In this document: piece after piece, positions 1 to 8,344 of the stretch | Position numbering within the stretch: the first letter of the stretch is position 1 | How the letters are laid out: each line of letters opens with the position of its first letter | Source of the DNA: Segatella maculosa DSM 19339 = JCM 15638 | GTDB taxonomy: Bacteria > Bacteroidota > Bacteroidia > Bacteroidales > Bacteroidaceae | Assembly: GCF_000382385.1 (NCBI RefSeq) | Contig: NZ_KB908334.1 | Coordinates: 1 to 57,986 of the forward strand | Length of the DNA stretch: 57,986 nt | Reading direction: 5' to 3' | Translations under genes and position numbers: made by a program | The notes under the pieces: model-generated | What the model saw: the letters and a program-made list of their open reading frames with translations, nothing else | What the model was told of the DNA's origin: nothing | Databases searched by the model: none

Positions 1-41
1 CTTGAGGCAATACACAATATCATTCCCATAAGTTGTAGGCA

Positions 42-1328
42 TTATCCAAAATCAGTCTGGAAAACATCTGCGTAAGCATTATTACAGGTATAGATATTCA
101 GCACATACCGCCTTGATGTCCTGATCCACTTGGCTGGTACAGAGATAAACCTGAAGACAAACGCTTTTATGCGACTTGTTGCATTGAGTCCGAACTTCTT
201 TACGTCAAGTCTTTGAATAATGGCCTTGTAAAAGTTACGGATAAGTGCTGTAAGAAGAAGGAACACCGTGTTCTCTGCCATGAAGGATCTGGGCAATCTG
301 TTCCACCCGAAACCATTGTTCATATCATCGAAGATACGTTCCTTTCCTCCACGAAGGTTATAGAACTCGACAATTTCTCTTACGGAAGAATCATAGTCGT
401 TAGTCAGAATACAACGGTATGTGTATTCTCCTTCCCAAAAATCCTGCACACCATCCATCCGTTTCTGTCTTTGAATCACAAGTCGATATGCCTTACCTTT
501 CCACTTCTCAACAAGGATGGAGTTCAATTCAAACTCAATGCCATTGATTTCCTCTGTTTTCCAGCCTTTGAGAGCAAAGGTGTCATTGTAGATCGAACTG
601 CATCGGTTAGCACGGATATAGAAGGACTTGCAGTGTTTTTCTATTTCCTCCACGATTTCCTCGGAACATGATCCACAATCAGCCCTGAAGCGATTGATAG
701 TGAGCCCATTCTGCTCAAATCTCTCAAAGAACCTCTTCAGCGTGTCCTTCTGATGGAAACGAACATTTGTGTTACCATCGCTATTCTCTATACCGACTAT
801 CAAATCGCCAATAACCGCCACGCCAGGGCGATAACCAAGGAACTTCTTGTATGTAGGCTTTGCATCATACTTCTCTGTCTCTATGAACTGATGGTCGAAA
901 TAAACATCATACATCTCACCCTCTTTCAGTTGGCCAGAAGCAAATATACAATTGAGCAATAAAGTATTGAGAGTGTCAGCCGTATTGAAATCGTAGGTCT
1001 TGCCCATATCTGATGTGTATGAAATGTTTTCTTGCGTCAACTCCTTTATCGCTCTGAGGATAGTATCAGAGCTACAAGTGCGAAGTGTCGGATGAAGCGA
1101 GAGGTGGTTCATCAAATGAGTAGTGACATCCTCAATACATGAACCGCCACAGAAGTAGATACTCATAAGAGAACGGATGATTTCGCTGTACTGATAACCG
1201 AACAATCTACACCTTAGACCGAGGGTTGAGTCGATTACAGATGATAATGTGGAGTCAAATTGCTCCATGATTGAAAATAATCCCCCAAAAGGAGTGAGTC
1301 TCTCAGATTTAATTTGTATCTTCGCCAT
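42..1328 (-). CDS. IS1380-family DDE transposase
   Basis: The protein cuts and rejoins the ends of its own insertion sequence. I chose the start at 1328, giving 428 residues that begin MAKIQIKSERLTPFGG, because this is the usual N-terminus of Bacteroidota IS1380 transposases. An in-frame ATG at 1388 would add 20 residues with no obvious homology. Candidate DDE residues are the Asp in YFDHQF (about residue 145), the Asp in RADCGS (about 215) and the Glu in YNLRGGKERIFDD (about 327). The last motif has the Y-(2)-R-(3)-E spacing of IS4-like transposases. The reading frame is intact, so the copy could be active if both ends are present. The stop lies 41 nt from the window edge. Confidence 0.88.
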   Translation of the reverse strand: MAKIQIKSERLTPFGGLFSIMEQFDSTLSSVIDSTLGLRCRLFGYQYSEIIRSLMSIYFCGGSCIEDVTTHLMNHLSLHPTLRTCSSDTILRAIKELTQENISYTSDMGKTYDFNTADTLNTLLLNCIFASGQLKEGEMYDVYFDHQFIETEKYDAKPTYKKFLGYRPGVAVIGDLIVGIENSDGNTNVRFHQKDTLKRFFERFEQNGLTINRFRADCGSCSEEIVEEIEKHCKSFYIRANRCSSIYNDTFALKGWKTEEINGIEFELNSILVEKWKGKAYRLVIQRQKRMDGVQDFWEGEYTYRCILTNDYDSSVREIVEFYNLRGGKERIFDDMNNGFGWNRLPRSFMAENTVFLLLTALIRNFYKAIIQRLDVKKFGLNATSRIKAFVFRFISVPAKWIRTSRRYVLNIYTCNNAYADVFQTDFG

Positions 1329-1396
1329 GTCTATCGTCGGATTCTCTTGTTTTTTTTGCAACACTAAGATAAGTGAAAATTCTGACATGGCAAAAT

Positions 1397-1421
1397 CCTG
1401 AGCGACTTTTTGTTGCTCAGG
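1397..1421. repeat. Short inverted repeat at the probable right end of the IS1380 element
   Basis: CCTGAGC at 1397-1403 is complementary to GCTCAGG at 1415-1421, with an 11-nt loop. It sits between the transposase start and unrelated AT-rich DNA. It could be the terminal inverted repeat or a hairpin that blocks outside transcription from entering the transposase gene. Confidence 0.5.
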
Positions 1422-1557
1422 TACTTAAAAAGTTTAATTTATAATAGTGTTGCGGAATTAAGGTAAATTAGAAATTTATTATATACATTTGTGCTTGGGT
1501 GCTGGTTTTGTTCGTCACCTGATATTGTAATAAACCATTTAATAAGTTTCCAGATAT

Positions 1558-2247
1558 ATGAATTATAGTCTTCCATTCTTTCGTTTGTCCGCAGTTCTTA
1601 CATTTGTTTTTAATGCATTCATAATGAAAGCAGAAGCCCCTGATACGGTATTGCTTCCCCATGTTATTCAATATTGCATTTCTCATGAAGACCTTATAAA
1701 CAATCGTTGGTCGGAGCTTCAGGTGGACGAACCTGCCTTTGTAAAAGATGCGAATGGTGAAAAAAAGGCGACCACGGAGCTATATTTTTTATTACAAAAG
1801 AAGTCTGTAAGAAAGGAAATTGGGAAAAAGGCGCTTGCTGTTAAATGCGATAGTACGTTTATGCTTAATTTACGGTCTCTTCGTATTGGTTTGGTAGGAG
1901 CTATGGGGCGTGATTTTGCACGGGCATATCCTTTAAAAGACGGGCGATACGTCATAACTTACTATGACGTGTCAAAAATGGGAGGGGCTTCCAGCATGGG
2001 TGTTATGGGAGGACTCATGGGGGCGACAATGATGTTGGCGGCTACTGAGAACATTCGCAGTAATTACGTTTGTTATCTTTTCACACCGGGGGTAAACAAA
2101 GTCGTGAGGATAAAGAATGATGTGTTGAAAGAGCTTCTTGTGGGGCATGATGATTTGTTTGATGAATACAGTAAAATCGACAGATATGAACGCAACTTTG
2201 AGGGCATAATTTTGCCATTACTAAAACGAGCTAATCTTTTTCGGTAA
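1558..2247 (+). CDS. Exported protein of unknown function (229 aa)
   Basis: I do not recognise this protein. It begins with a hydrophobic segment (about residues 5-25, FFRLSAVLTFVFNAFIMKAEA) that looks like a signal peptide. The body has a Gly/Met-rich hydrophobic stretch, KMGGASSMGVMGGLMGATMM (about residues 140-160), that could form a loop or a membrane-associated helix. It then passes into a charged C-terminus. It is the first gene to the right of the IS element. No neighbour on the same strand suggests a role, since the next gene is convergent and 1.07 kb away. Its codon use is more AT-rich than that of the carbohydrate genes nearby, which fits a less conserved accessory gene. Confidence 0.65.
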   Translation: MNYSLPFFRLSAVLTFVFNAFIMKAEAPDTVLLPHVIQYCISHEDLINNRWSELQVDEPAFVKDANGEKKATTELYFLLQKKSVRKEIGKKALAVKCDSTFMLNLRSLRIGLVGAMGRDFARAYPLKDGRYVITYYDVSKMGGASSMGVMGGLMGATMMLAATENIRSNYVCYLFTPGVNKVVRIKNDVLKELLVGHDDLFDEYSKIDRYERNFEGIILPLLKRANLFR

Positions 2248-2638
2248 AATCCCAAACAGATGTAGGGCTAATGACTGTTTGTCGTTACCAATAGCCTCTG
2301 ATGAGCTATGCTGTTAGTGTTTGATAATTGAACCGGTTTTTATGTTTTTACAAATAGTTAAAATTCCTTAATTGTTTGACGAAAAATGAAAAGTCAAACA
2401 GAAGTTTAAATAAATTAACAAATGGGAACCTTGATAATCAGTCGGTTACTCTTCCTAAGAACAAAGAACAAGAACAAGAGAAAAGAAAGACGACGATAGA
2501 AAGAAACTGAAAGCGTCGCCGCCGTCGTCGTCATTTTTTCTCAAGATGGTTTTTTATTTCCGTCGCCGTCGCCGGTTTATTTTTAGGGCGTAAAGTGCGT
2601 TGTTGGTCAGCCGGTTTGCAAAATAAATTGGAAAGGAC
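2248..2638. other. Non-coding stretch without recognised features
   Basis: No convincing gene is present on either strand. The stretch includes a low-complexity purine-rich run (about 2464-2515) followed by CGTCG-type trinucleotide repeats (about 2510-2580). It may be the remnant of a decayed gene, but no homology is visible. Confidence 0.4.
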
Positions 2639-2670
2639 TTGCAATCGCTTGCAAAATTTTGTATCTTTGC
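2639..2670 (+). promoter_or_regulatory. Promoter with no gene downstream
   Basis: TTG (2639-2641), a 20-bp spacer and TATCTTTGC (2662-2670) match the Bacteroidota housekeeping promoter. A start would fall near 2677. The only ORF behind it is 16 codons (2697-2747, MGSHAISLGRSGIRLG). Beyond that the transcript would run through the repeat arrays up to about 3240. Confidence 0.6.
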
Positions 2671-2772
2671 ATAGGACAGGATAGAAAAACACATTCATGG
2701 GCTCGCATGCTATTTCACTTGGGAGAAGCGGTATAAGGCTTGGGTAAATTTGAATGTCGGGGCAAGCAAGAC

Positions 2773-2882
2773 AATATGGCCTATATTGGCGTGCAAAATG
2801 GCTGGAACAACGGCGCAAAATGGGTGAAATAACGGCACAATATGGGTGAGGTTGCAAGTCAATATGGCCGGGATTGCGAGTA
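2773..2882 (+). repeat. 22-bp-phased modular array, five cores
   Basis: Five 15-bp cores of the type AATATGGcTGAGATT begin at 2773, 2795, 2817, 2839 and 2861, each followed by a 7-bp linker related to GCACGGT or its complement. The phase is exactly 22 bp. Here all cores face the same way. The last linker runs directly into the double-palindrome element that starts at 2881. Confidence 0.75.
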
Positions 2883-2969
2883 GGGACGCACGGCCCGTGC
2901 GTCCGTTCAAGGTGAAGGGAGACTTAAATGCATGGTAGTTTGAACGGACGCACGAGCCGTGCGTCCCTA
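2881..2969. repeat. Double-palindrome (BIME-like) element, 89 bp
   Basis: The outer arms 2881-2910 and 2940-2969 are inverted repeats of 30 nt with one mismatch, bounded by TAGGGACG and CGTCCCTA. Each arm is itself a palindrome (GGACGCACG...CGTGCGTCC at 2884-2904 and 2946-2966). This gives a two-hairpin element. The same architecture recurs at 17745, 28265, 48618 and 54733. Confidence 0.85.
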
Positions 2970-3240
2970 CATGCACATAAGCAATCAACTATTCACTCGT
3001 TTACTCGCTAACGGTCAACTGAAACAAGGAGCGGACGCACGAACCGCACGTCCCTACATGCACATAAGCAATCAACTTGTTCACCCGTTTACTTGCTAAC
3101 GGTCAACTGAAACAAGAAGCGGACGCACGAACCGTGCGTCCCTACATGCATATAAGCAATCAACTTGTTCACCCGTTTACTCGCTAACTGTCAACTGAAA
3201 CAAGGAGCGTACGAACGAACCACAAGTCCCTACATGCATT
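2967..3240. repeat. Tandem repeat, three copies of an 87-88 bp unit
   Basis: Copies begin at 2967, 3054 and 3142, with the next boundary at 3230. Each unit reads CTACATGCA, then an AT-rich part containing AAGCAATCAAC and CGGTCAACTGAAACAAG, then one palindromic half-element (GCGGACGCACG...CGTCC). The third copy has decayed palindrome arms (GCGTACGAACG...). The array appears to have grown by duplication of one arm of the preceding 89-bp element with its flank. Confidence 0.8.
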
Positions 3241-3316
3241 CGAGCCGTGTGTCCTATCAGTCATTTCACAGTGCAATATGGGCAGCTTTGGCAAGGCCCG
3301 GAAGGAGAGGAGCGCG

Positions 3317-5062
3317 TCACTCCACCTTGTACACGACGGCAGAGAAGCCATCGAGCCGTAGTTCGTCACCCGTGTTAGCTTGTTTCACGGCTGTCTTTCC
3401 CGTTTCGAGCAGCTTGTGCAATGTCCCTGTGTGCGGAATGACAGCCTTCGTTTTGAACCGTGCGGGGTTGATAGCGACGACAATGGTTTCGCCTTGGTTG
3501 GAACGTTGATACACAAGCGGGTAGTTCTGTCCGTCTTTGTTCAGCAATGTCCACTCGCCATTGCCACGAAGTGCCGCCTGTTGGTGGCGCAAAGCGGTCA
3601 GTCGGCGCGTGTAATGAAGCAGCGAAGCAGGGTCTTTCAGCTGTGCTTCCACCGTGATGCGTCCGTTTTCGGTATCGACGGGCAGGTAAAGTTGCGCGGG
3701 CGTGCAAGAAGAAAAGCCTGCCGTTTCGCCCTTTGTCCATTGCATGGGTGTGCGTGTGCCGGCTCGGTTGTTGCTTCCTTCCTTATTAGGCAAGTCCATT
3801 TGATACTTCATTCCGATTTCGTCGCCATAATAAATAAAGGGAACCCCGGGCATGGTCAAGAAGAAGGTCATGGCCACTTTCAGCTGTTCGGGGGTGTTGC
3901 GCGTACCGATATTGGGGCGTTGGAAATCGTGATTGGCCGTGGGCAGGGCGATATAGCCCAACGATTTGGTGGCGTTATAAGCGTGTCCGTAGTTCTCGGT
4001 GAACTCCTTCGGGCTACCTTTGCCGTCGCGGTCGAAATAGCAGAAGCGGTATTCTTTCTCATTCTCGGGCTTATAACCACGCTTTCCCCACGGCGTATCG
4101 CGCGAAAAGAACAGCGAGCCATAGCCCTTGAGGCCAAACTGCATCATAAAATCGACATTGAAACCTGCGGGAATGGCCTGTTCGGGATTGCTCCATTCAG
4201 AGATGAACACACAGTGCGGATAATGCTTGTCCTTCCACGCACGCATCTCGTTCCACAGTTTCGATACCGCCTTCTTTCCTTTATCGTTCTTAATCAAGGA
4301 AGAAGCCATGTCTACCCTGAAGCCGTCTATACCCTTGTCGAACCAAAAGGCGATGATGTTCTTCAGTTCTCTTCGCACTGCCTGCGGACCGGGTGCATCA
4401 ACGGGCTGTTCCCAAGGATGAGCCGGGTCGGGATTGGCGAAACCGTAATTGAGTGCAGGCTGGCATTCAAAGAAGTTCTTTTCATAATACTTTCCACGGG
4501 GCGCATTGGCTTCGACATAACGCCCGTAAGTGCTGGACGCGGGATTTGCTGCTTGATGGCGCACAACAATCTTTTGCTGCTCTTTCGGGCTGATGCTGTC
4601 CGTCCAAATGTAATAGTCGGCATAGCGACTGTTGCGGTCGCCCGTGGAACAGTCCCTGAACCAAGGCGATTTATCACTCGTGTGGCCTGCAACAAGGTCA
4701 AGACACACCTTTATTCCACGGCGATGGGCCTCGTCTATCAGCTTAACCATATCGGTGTTGGTGCCAAAGCGCGGGTCGATTTTGTAAAAGTCAATCACGT
4801 CATAACCGCCATCGAACCAGCCCGACTCAAACACCGGGTTCAGCCAAATGGCCGTGATGCCGAGCGATTTAATATAATCGAGCTTCGAAACGATGCCCGG
4901 AAGGTCGCCTATGCCATTGCCATCGGAGTCCATATATGAGCTGGGATAAATCTGATAAAAGATGGCATTGTCCAGCCATTGCGGATTGTTTGCCACTTGT
5001 GCATGGACTGCAAAGGACATGAAAGAGGCCAATGCCGCCGCGATGATAGTTTTTTTGTTCAT
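3317..5062 (-). CDS. GH13-family alpha-glucosidase / alpha-amylase, exported
   Basis: This is a 581-residue enzyme with an N-terminal signal peptide (cleavage after about residue 21, VHAQ). It then carries the (beta/alpha)8 barrel of family GH13, which hydrolyses alpha-1,4 or alpha-1,6 glucosidic bonds. Visible catalytic positions are Asp251 in GFRVDM (nucleophile), Glu289 in FISEW (acid/base) and Asp379 in TANHDF (transition-state stabiliser). The substrate-loop signature YQIYPSSYMDSDGNGIGDL near residues 36-54 is typical of oligosaccharide-acting members. The C-terminal beta domain runs to the end. It is the last gene of the minus-strand operon that starts at 13900, 27 bp after the phosphoesterase. 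It is the only sure carbohydrate-cleaving enzyme in that operon and points to an alpha-glucan substrate. The exact specificity is not readable from sequence. Confidence 0.93.
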   Translation of the reverse strand: MNKKTIIAAALASFMSFAVHAQVANNPQWLDNAIFYQIYPSSYMDSDGNGIGDLPGIVSKLDYIKSLGITAIWLNPVFESGWFDGGYDVIDFYKIDPRFGTNTDMVKLIDEAHRRGIKVCLDLVAGHTSDKSPWFRDCSTGDRNSRYADYYIWTDSISPKEQQKIVVRHQAANPASSTYGRYVEANAPRGKYYEKNFFECQPALNYGFANPDPAHPWEQPVDAPGPQAVRRELKNIIAFWFDKGIDGFRVDMASSLIKNDKGKKAVSKLWNEMRAWKDKHYPHCVFISEWSNPEQAIPAGFNVDFMMQFGLKGYGSLFFSRDTPWGKRGYKPENEKEYRFCYFDRDGKGSPKEFTENYGHAYNATKSLGYIALPTANHDFQRPNIGTRNTPEQLKVAMTFFLTMPGVPFIYYGDEIGMKYQMDLPNKEGSNNRAGTRTPMQWTKGETAGFSSCTPAQLYLPVDTENGRITVEAQLKDPASLLHYTRRLTALRHQQAALRGNGEWTLLNKDGQNYPLVYQRSNQGETIVVAINPARFKTKAVIPHTGTLHKLLETGKTAVKQANTGDELRLDGFSAVVYKVE

Positions 5063-5089
5063 GTGTTAAGTGTTGTTTGTCGTAAGAAA

Positions 5090-6640
5090 TTATTTAGGAT
5101 GGTTTGCGGTTTTGGTATAGACGTTCCCGTAAGGGTCGGTTGCCCGCACGCTGATTTGCTTCCATGACTGGCTCTTTGGATAATATACGAACATATGATC
5201 GTTGTTCTCCTCAGGTTCGGCCGACGGCCGTTTCTCCCAACTGTTGCTATATTGTAAGGTTCTCACGGCTTCGGGGTCGAGCCATTTGGCGTTATTGGTC
5301 AGGGGTGTCCATGCACCATCGTCTTCTTTCAGCTCTACGGTCCAGTCGGTGTGCCAGTTGAATACGTTTACCAATACCCTTTCCATGTCGGTTACCAAGG
5401 GACGGGCGTCAAACGGCGTTTTGATCGGCTCGTTGACACGCCCCCATCGGAAGGTGGCATCTCCGGGAACATAGACCTCTATCTGATAATTTCGGTCGGT
5501 ATCACTGCCCATATAATACTCGTTCGTCAGTTCGTTGCCTTCGAATTCCAGTACGGCAAAGCCGCGCGGACTACCATCATTGCAGATTTTCCCATTCCAA
5601 AAGGCACCCATCACAGCCCCAAACGTGGTCTCGCGTATGTTGGGTGCGATGGTGGTGGTGAAGTTGTTGTGGGTGTGTCCCGAAAGGATTTCGACCCGAT
5701 GGTAGTCTTTCACCAAGTCGTATAAGGCCTTGTTGTTAGACACATGCGTTCCCGATGTCCTGCGCGAAGTGGGGATATGTACGCCAATGAGGATAGACTT
5801 ATCCTTATCCACGTAGGCCAAATCCTTTTTAAGCCAGTCGAGTTGCTGTTGTGTAATGGTGCCACTGTAATCATTTCGGCCATGAACACCGCTGTAAAGT
5901 ATGTCATCGAGGGCCACAATATGCCAATCGCCGATGTTGCACGAATAATAAGTAGGGCCGAGAGCATCGCGATATTCCTTGTCCGACTCGGTGTCGTTCT
6001 TCACCTTTTCGTTGTGGTCGTGGTTGCCTATGACTGAAAACGTGGGGACTCCCGTGCGGGTTACCTGCTCGATATAGGTGGGGTAAAGCGCCGGAACATT
6101 CCAAACAATGTCGCCCAAAGATATGCCATACACCGGACCGGACAGCGATTGGGCATACGAACTGATATTGCCCATCACCTCTTCGCGCAGTCGGCGTACG
6201 TCTTCAGCATCGCCTATTTGCACGTCGGCAAGAGTCAAGAGTTTGAATTTGGACAGCTTCGGACGCGCTTTCAAGTCGAAATTCATCTGAATGACAGCGT
6301 CGGTGAAGGTCAATGTCTTGTAAATTTTTGGCATTTTGTTCTCTACAGGTATCTCACAATCGGCTGGAACAGACACGAACACATGCTGCCTACCCACGGA
6401 ACGCATTTGATATTCGCCCTTTTCGTCGGTGACAACAACATTCACTCCATCGCTCACAACAACGCCCGAACGAGGTTTTCCGTCAACAGTGACATAGCCC
6501 ACAACGTTCATACCGGGTTTATGACGAATGGTCAATTCACTGTTTTCCAATCCGGAACGCACTGCCACATTATTGTCTGCACACGAGAAGAGTCCCAATA
6601 GCAGCAGGATGGCATATATATATCTTATATTCTTGTACAT
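5090..6640 (-). CDS. Calcineurin-like phosphoesterase lipoprotein, three-domain type
   Basis: A 516-residue lipoprotein with the lipobox ending at Cys20 (LLLGLFSC). An N-terminal beta-sandwich (about 40-130, GYVTVDGKPRSGVVVSDGV) precedes the metallophosphatase core. The core's metal ligands are visible: DVQIGD (reduced first motif), GISLGDIVWN, GNHDHN, GVHIP and SGHTHNN. A C-terminal beta domain follows. The whole matches the common N/core/C arrangement of secreted Bacteroidota metallophosphatases. It probably removes phosphate from sugars or other organic phosphates at the cell surface or in the periplasm. It lies between susD and the GH13 gene (gaps of 40 and 27 bp), so it is likely co-expressed and may act on phosphorylated glucans. 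That substrate is inference only. Confidence 0.88.
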   Translation of the reverse strand: MYKNIRYIYAILLLLGLFSCADNNVAVRSGLENSELTIRHKPGMNVVGYVTVDGKPRSGVVVSDGVNVVVTDEKGEYQMRSVGRQHVFVSVPADCEIPVENKMPKIYKTLTFTDAVIQMNFDLKARPKLSKFKLLTLADVQIGDAEDVRRLREEVMGNISSYAQSLSGPVYGISLGDIVWNVPALYPTYIEQVTRTGVPTFSVIGNHDHNEKVKNDTESDKEYRDALGPTYYSCNIGDWHIVALDDILYSGVHGRNDYSGTITQQQLDWLKKDLAYVDKDKSILIGVHIPTSRRTSGTHVSNNKALYDLVKDYHRVEILSGHTHNNFTTTIAPNIRETTFGAVMGAFWNGKICNDGSPRGFAVLEFEGNELTNEYYMGSDTDRNYQIEVYVPGDATFRWGRVNEPIKTPFDARPLVTDMERVLVNVFNWHTDWTVELKEDDGAWTPLTNNAKWLDPEAVRTLQYSNSWEKRPSAEPEENNDHMFVYYPKSQSWKQISVRATDPYGNVYTKTANHPK

Positions 6641-6680
6641 AGGTCAATGATATGATGAATAATTATACTGAGGTTCCCGT

Positions 6681-8324
6681 TTAGTATCCGGGATTCTGTT
6701 TCAACTTCTTGTTTGCTACAAAGGCCTCGGCCGGAAGAGGAAACAAGTTTTTGGTAGCATCTGAAGCGGTATGCGCCCACCAGTCTTCGGTAGACCAAAG
6801 CCCCAAGCGTATAAGGTCGGTACGCCTTCTGCCCTCGCCCAAGAACTCTATCATCCACTCGTCTGCCAAACGATAGGCATCAAAGTCATCGGGGACGGGA
6901 TTGGGGTCGATATTATGATTGAAATTGCGTTTGCGAACGGTGTTAATCAGTTGGGCTGCTTCGGCTTTTTTACCGGTTCGCCAATAGCATTCAGCCAGCA
7001 TGTAATAGATTTCCGTAAGGCGGATAACAGGGCAATCGGGATTCCAAAGCAGGTCGATGTCCGTTTGGTTTGGAATAGGTGCTTTTACCAATCTGATGCC
7101 CGAATCTTCTGACCCGGCAAGCATGTCGGAATGCGTTCCCTTCACGTTGATGTAGTCGTGGAAAATCAAAGGCTGTCCCGATTTGTCGGTCACGCCCACC
7201 ACATGCTGTCCTGTTTGCGGATTGGTCTGGTCACCTACGCAAAACATTCCGCGATAACGTTTACCTCCTAAGTAGACATAAGGTTGCTTACGCAGGTCGG
7301 CATCGTTGAATTTCTCGTAAGTGTTACCCAACTTCCAGCGTGTGTACACTCCCGAATGGGCGTTCTCGCGCGATGGTGTCAGACAGAAACCGTTGAAGCA
7401 AGACGCAGGGAATGACACGTTGAAGTAGACTCGTGAATTACCATGGTAGAAGTAGCGGTAATACCAATTCCACTCCACCTTCGAGTTCTCTGAAGGTACG
7501 TTCCAAATGGCTTCGGGCGATTTATCGTTATCAAAGCCGTGTGGTCCATACCAAGTGTTGTCTAATGCGTATGTGCCGTAAGTTCCTGCAAGCAAGTCCT
7601 TACAAATTTTCGCACAAGCCTCGAAGTGCTCTTCACCTATGTAGCTTTTGGCGTTGAAATATAGCTGGGCCAGCATCGCAGCTGCAGCACCTTGCTTGAT
7701 GTAACCATCTTGGCTTTGATTTAGCGATGTTCGCTTAGTGAGGTGCGGAATGGCCTTTTGCAGAAGTTGCTCTATATATTCGAAGGTTTGCTTGGCCGTC
7801 GAGCGCCCCACAACGCCATCGTTCACCGAGCGATAAATGGGCATTCCTCCAAAGTAGTCGAGTCCGCGCATGTAGAAATAAGCGATGATGGCATTAAGCT
7901 GATTGAGCTGGTCTTGTTTTGCCTGTTCGTTCATACCGATAGCCGTGTAGTTTACTGCGCTAAGGTCCTCATAGGCCTCGAGTGCACGGGCTATTCCACC
8001 CACAGTTCCATTATAGGTGTTGGTGATGAAACGGTCGGTTGGTGCCCACGTATGTTCTTGTAAACGAATGTATTCTCCGTTATTGTAGAAATCACTGCCA
8101 CGAGTCGGGCACGTCATTTCATCAGATGTCAACTCCTGCAGATACCATCTGTCGGCCCCTATATACCATTTCCAGTGCGTAAAGGGGCGAGAAAGGATGG
8201 CGTATGTATTCTCTGGGCGCGTGATAAAGGTATCCGGAGTCACGCTGGAATAGAATTTCTCGCTCAGGTCGCATGCGCTGAGCAAGGAAGAGCAGATGAT
8301 GATAAGGATACTTTTTGCTTTCAT
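6681..8324 (-). CDS. SusD/RagB-family nutrient-binding outer-membrane lipoprotein
   Basis: The start at 8324 (MKAKSILIIICSSLLSAC, lipid attachment at Cys18) is preferred over an upstream ATG at 8375, because it places the lipobox normally and leaves 20 bp after the susC stop. The protein has 547 residues with the SusD fold. It opens with an N-terminal SusD-like segment (FYSSVTPDTFITRPENTYAIL). TPR-type helices follow around AIIAYFYMRGLDYFGGMPI and the ligand-binding segment around RLTEIYYMLAECYWRTGKKAEAAQLINTVRKR. It also carries the usual C-terminal EFLGEGRRRTDLIRLG and ends LKQNPGY. It caps the SusC transporter encoded immediately upstream and delivers glycans to it. Confidence 0.95.
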   Translation of the reverse strand: MKAKSILIIICSSLLSACDLSEKFYSSVTPDTFITRPENTYAILSRPFTHWKWYIGADRWYLQELTSDEMTCPTRGSDFYNNGEYIRLQEHTWAPTDRFITNTYNGTVGGIARALEAYEDLSAVNYTAIGMNEQAKQDQLNQLNAIIAYFYMRGLDYFGGMPIYRSVNDGVVGRSTAKQTFEYIEQLLQKAIPHLTKRTSLNQSQDGYIKQGAAAAMLAQLYFNAKSYIGEEHFEACAKICKDLLAGTYGTYALDNTWYGPHGFDNDKSPEAIWNVPSENSKVEWNWYYRYFYHGNSRVYFNVSFPASCFNGFCLTPSRENAHSGVYTRWKLGNTYEKFNDADLRKQPYVYLGGKRYRGMFCVGDQTNPQTGQHVVGVTDKSGQPLIFHDYINVKGTHSDMLAGSEDSGIRLVKAPIPNQTDIDLLWNPDCPVIRLTEIYYMLAECYWRTGKKAEAAQLINTVRKRNFNHNIDPNPVPDDFDAYRLADEWMIEFLGEGRRRTDLIRLGLWSTEDWWAHTASDATKNLFPLPAEAFVANKKLKQNPGY

Positions 8325-8344
8325 ATTCGATATATAAAAAGAAG

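Larger units (their letters stand above)
1..1421 (-). mobile_element. IS1380-family insertion sequence, left end at or beyond the window edge
   Basis: The transposase gene fills almost the whole element. On its 5' side (right end) a sequence at 1397-1421 reads CCTGAGC...GCTCAGG, a 7-bp inverted repeat, and I take 1421 as the probable right terminus. The first bases of the window (CTTGAG) loosely resemble the same end, but the true left inverted repeat may lie outside. IS1380 members are usually 1.6-1.7 kb, so some sequence is probably missing. I could not identify a target duplication. Confidence 0.6.

Noticed and set aside
2697..2747. 16-codon ORF behind the orphan promoter
   Set aside because: Too short and without similarity; kept only as a remark on the promoter.
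2773..2882. CRISPR array
   Set aside because: Units are contiguous with 7-bp linkers that also repeat; there are no unique spacers, and no cas genes occur in the window.
2531..2988. Short minus-strand frames giving peptides such as GRTGRASL
   Set aside because: They are translations of the palindromic and 22-bp repeats. The same peptide fragments recur at 28058-28670 and 48531-48786, so they reflect repeats and not genes.
3380..4939. Open frame of about 519 codons on the plus strand opposite the GH13 gene
   Set aside because: It has no recognisable domain or promoter and mirrors the codon bias of the GH13 gene, whose catalytic motifs are clear on the other strand.
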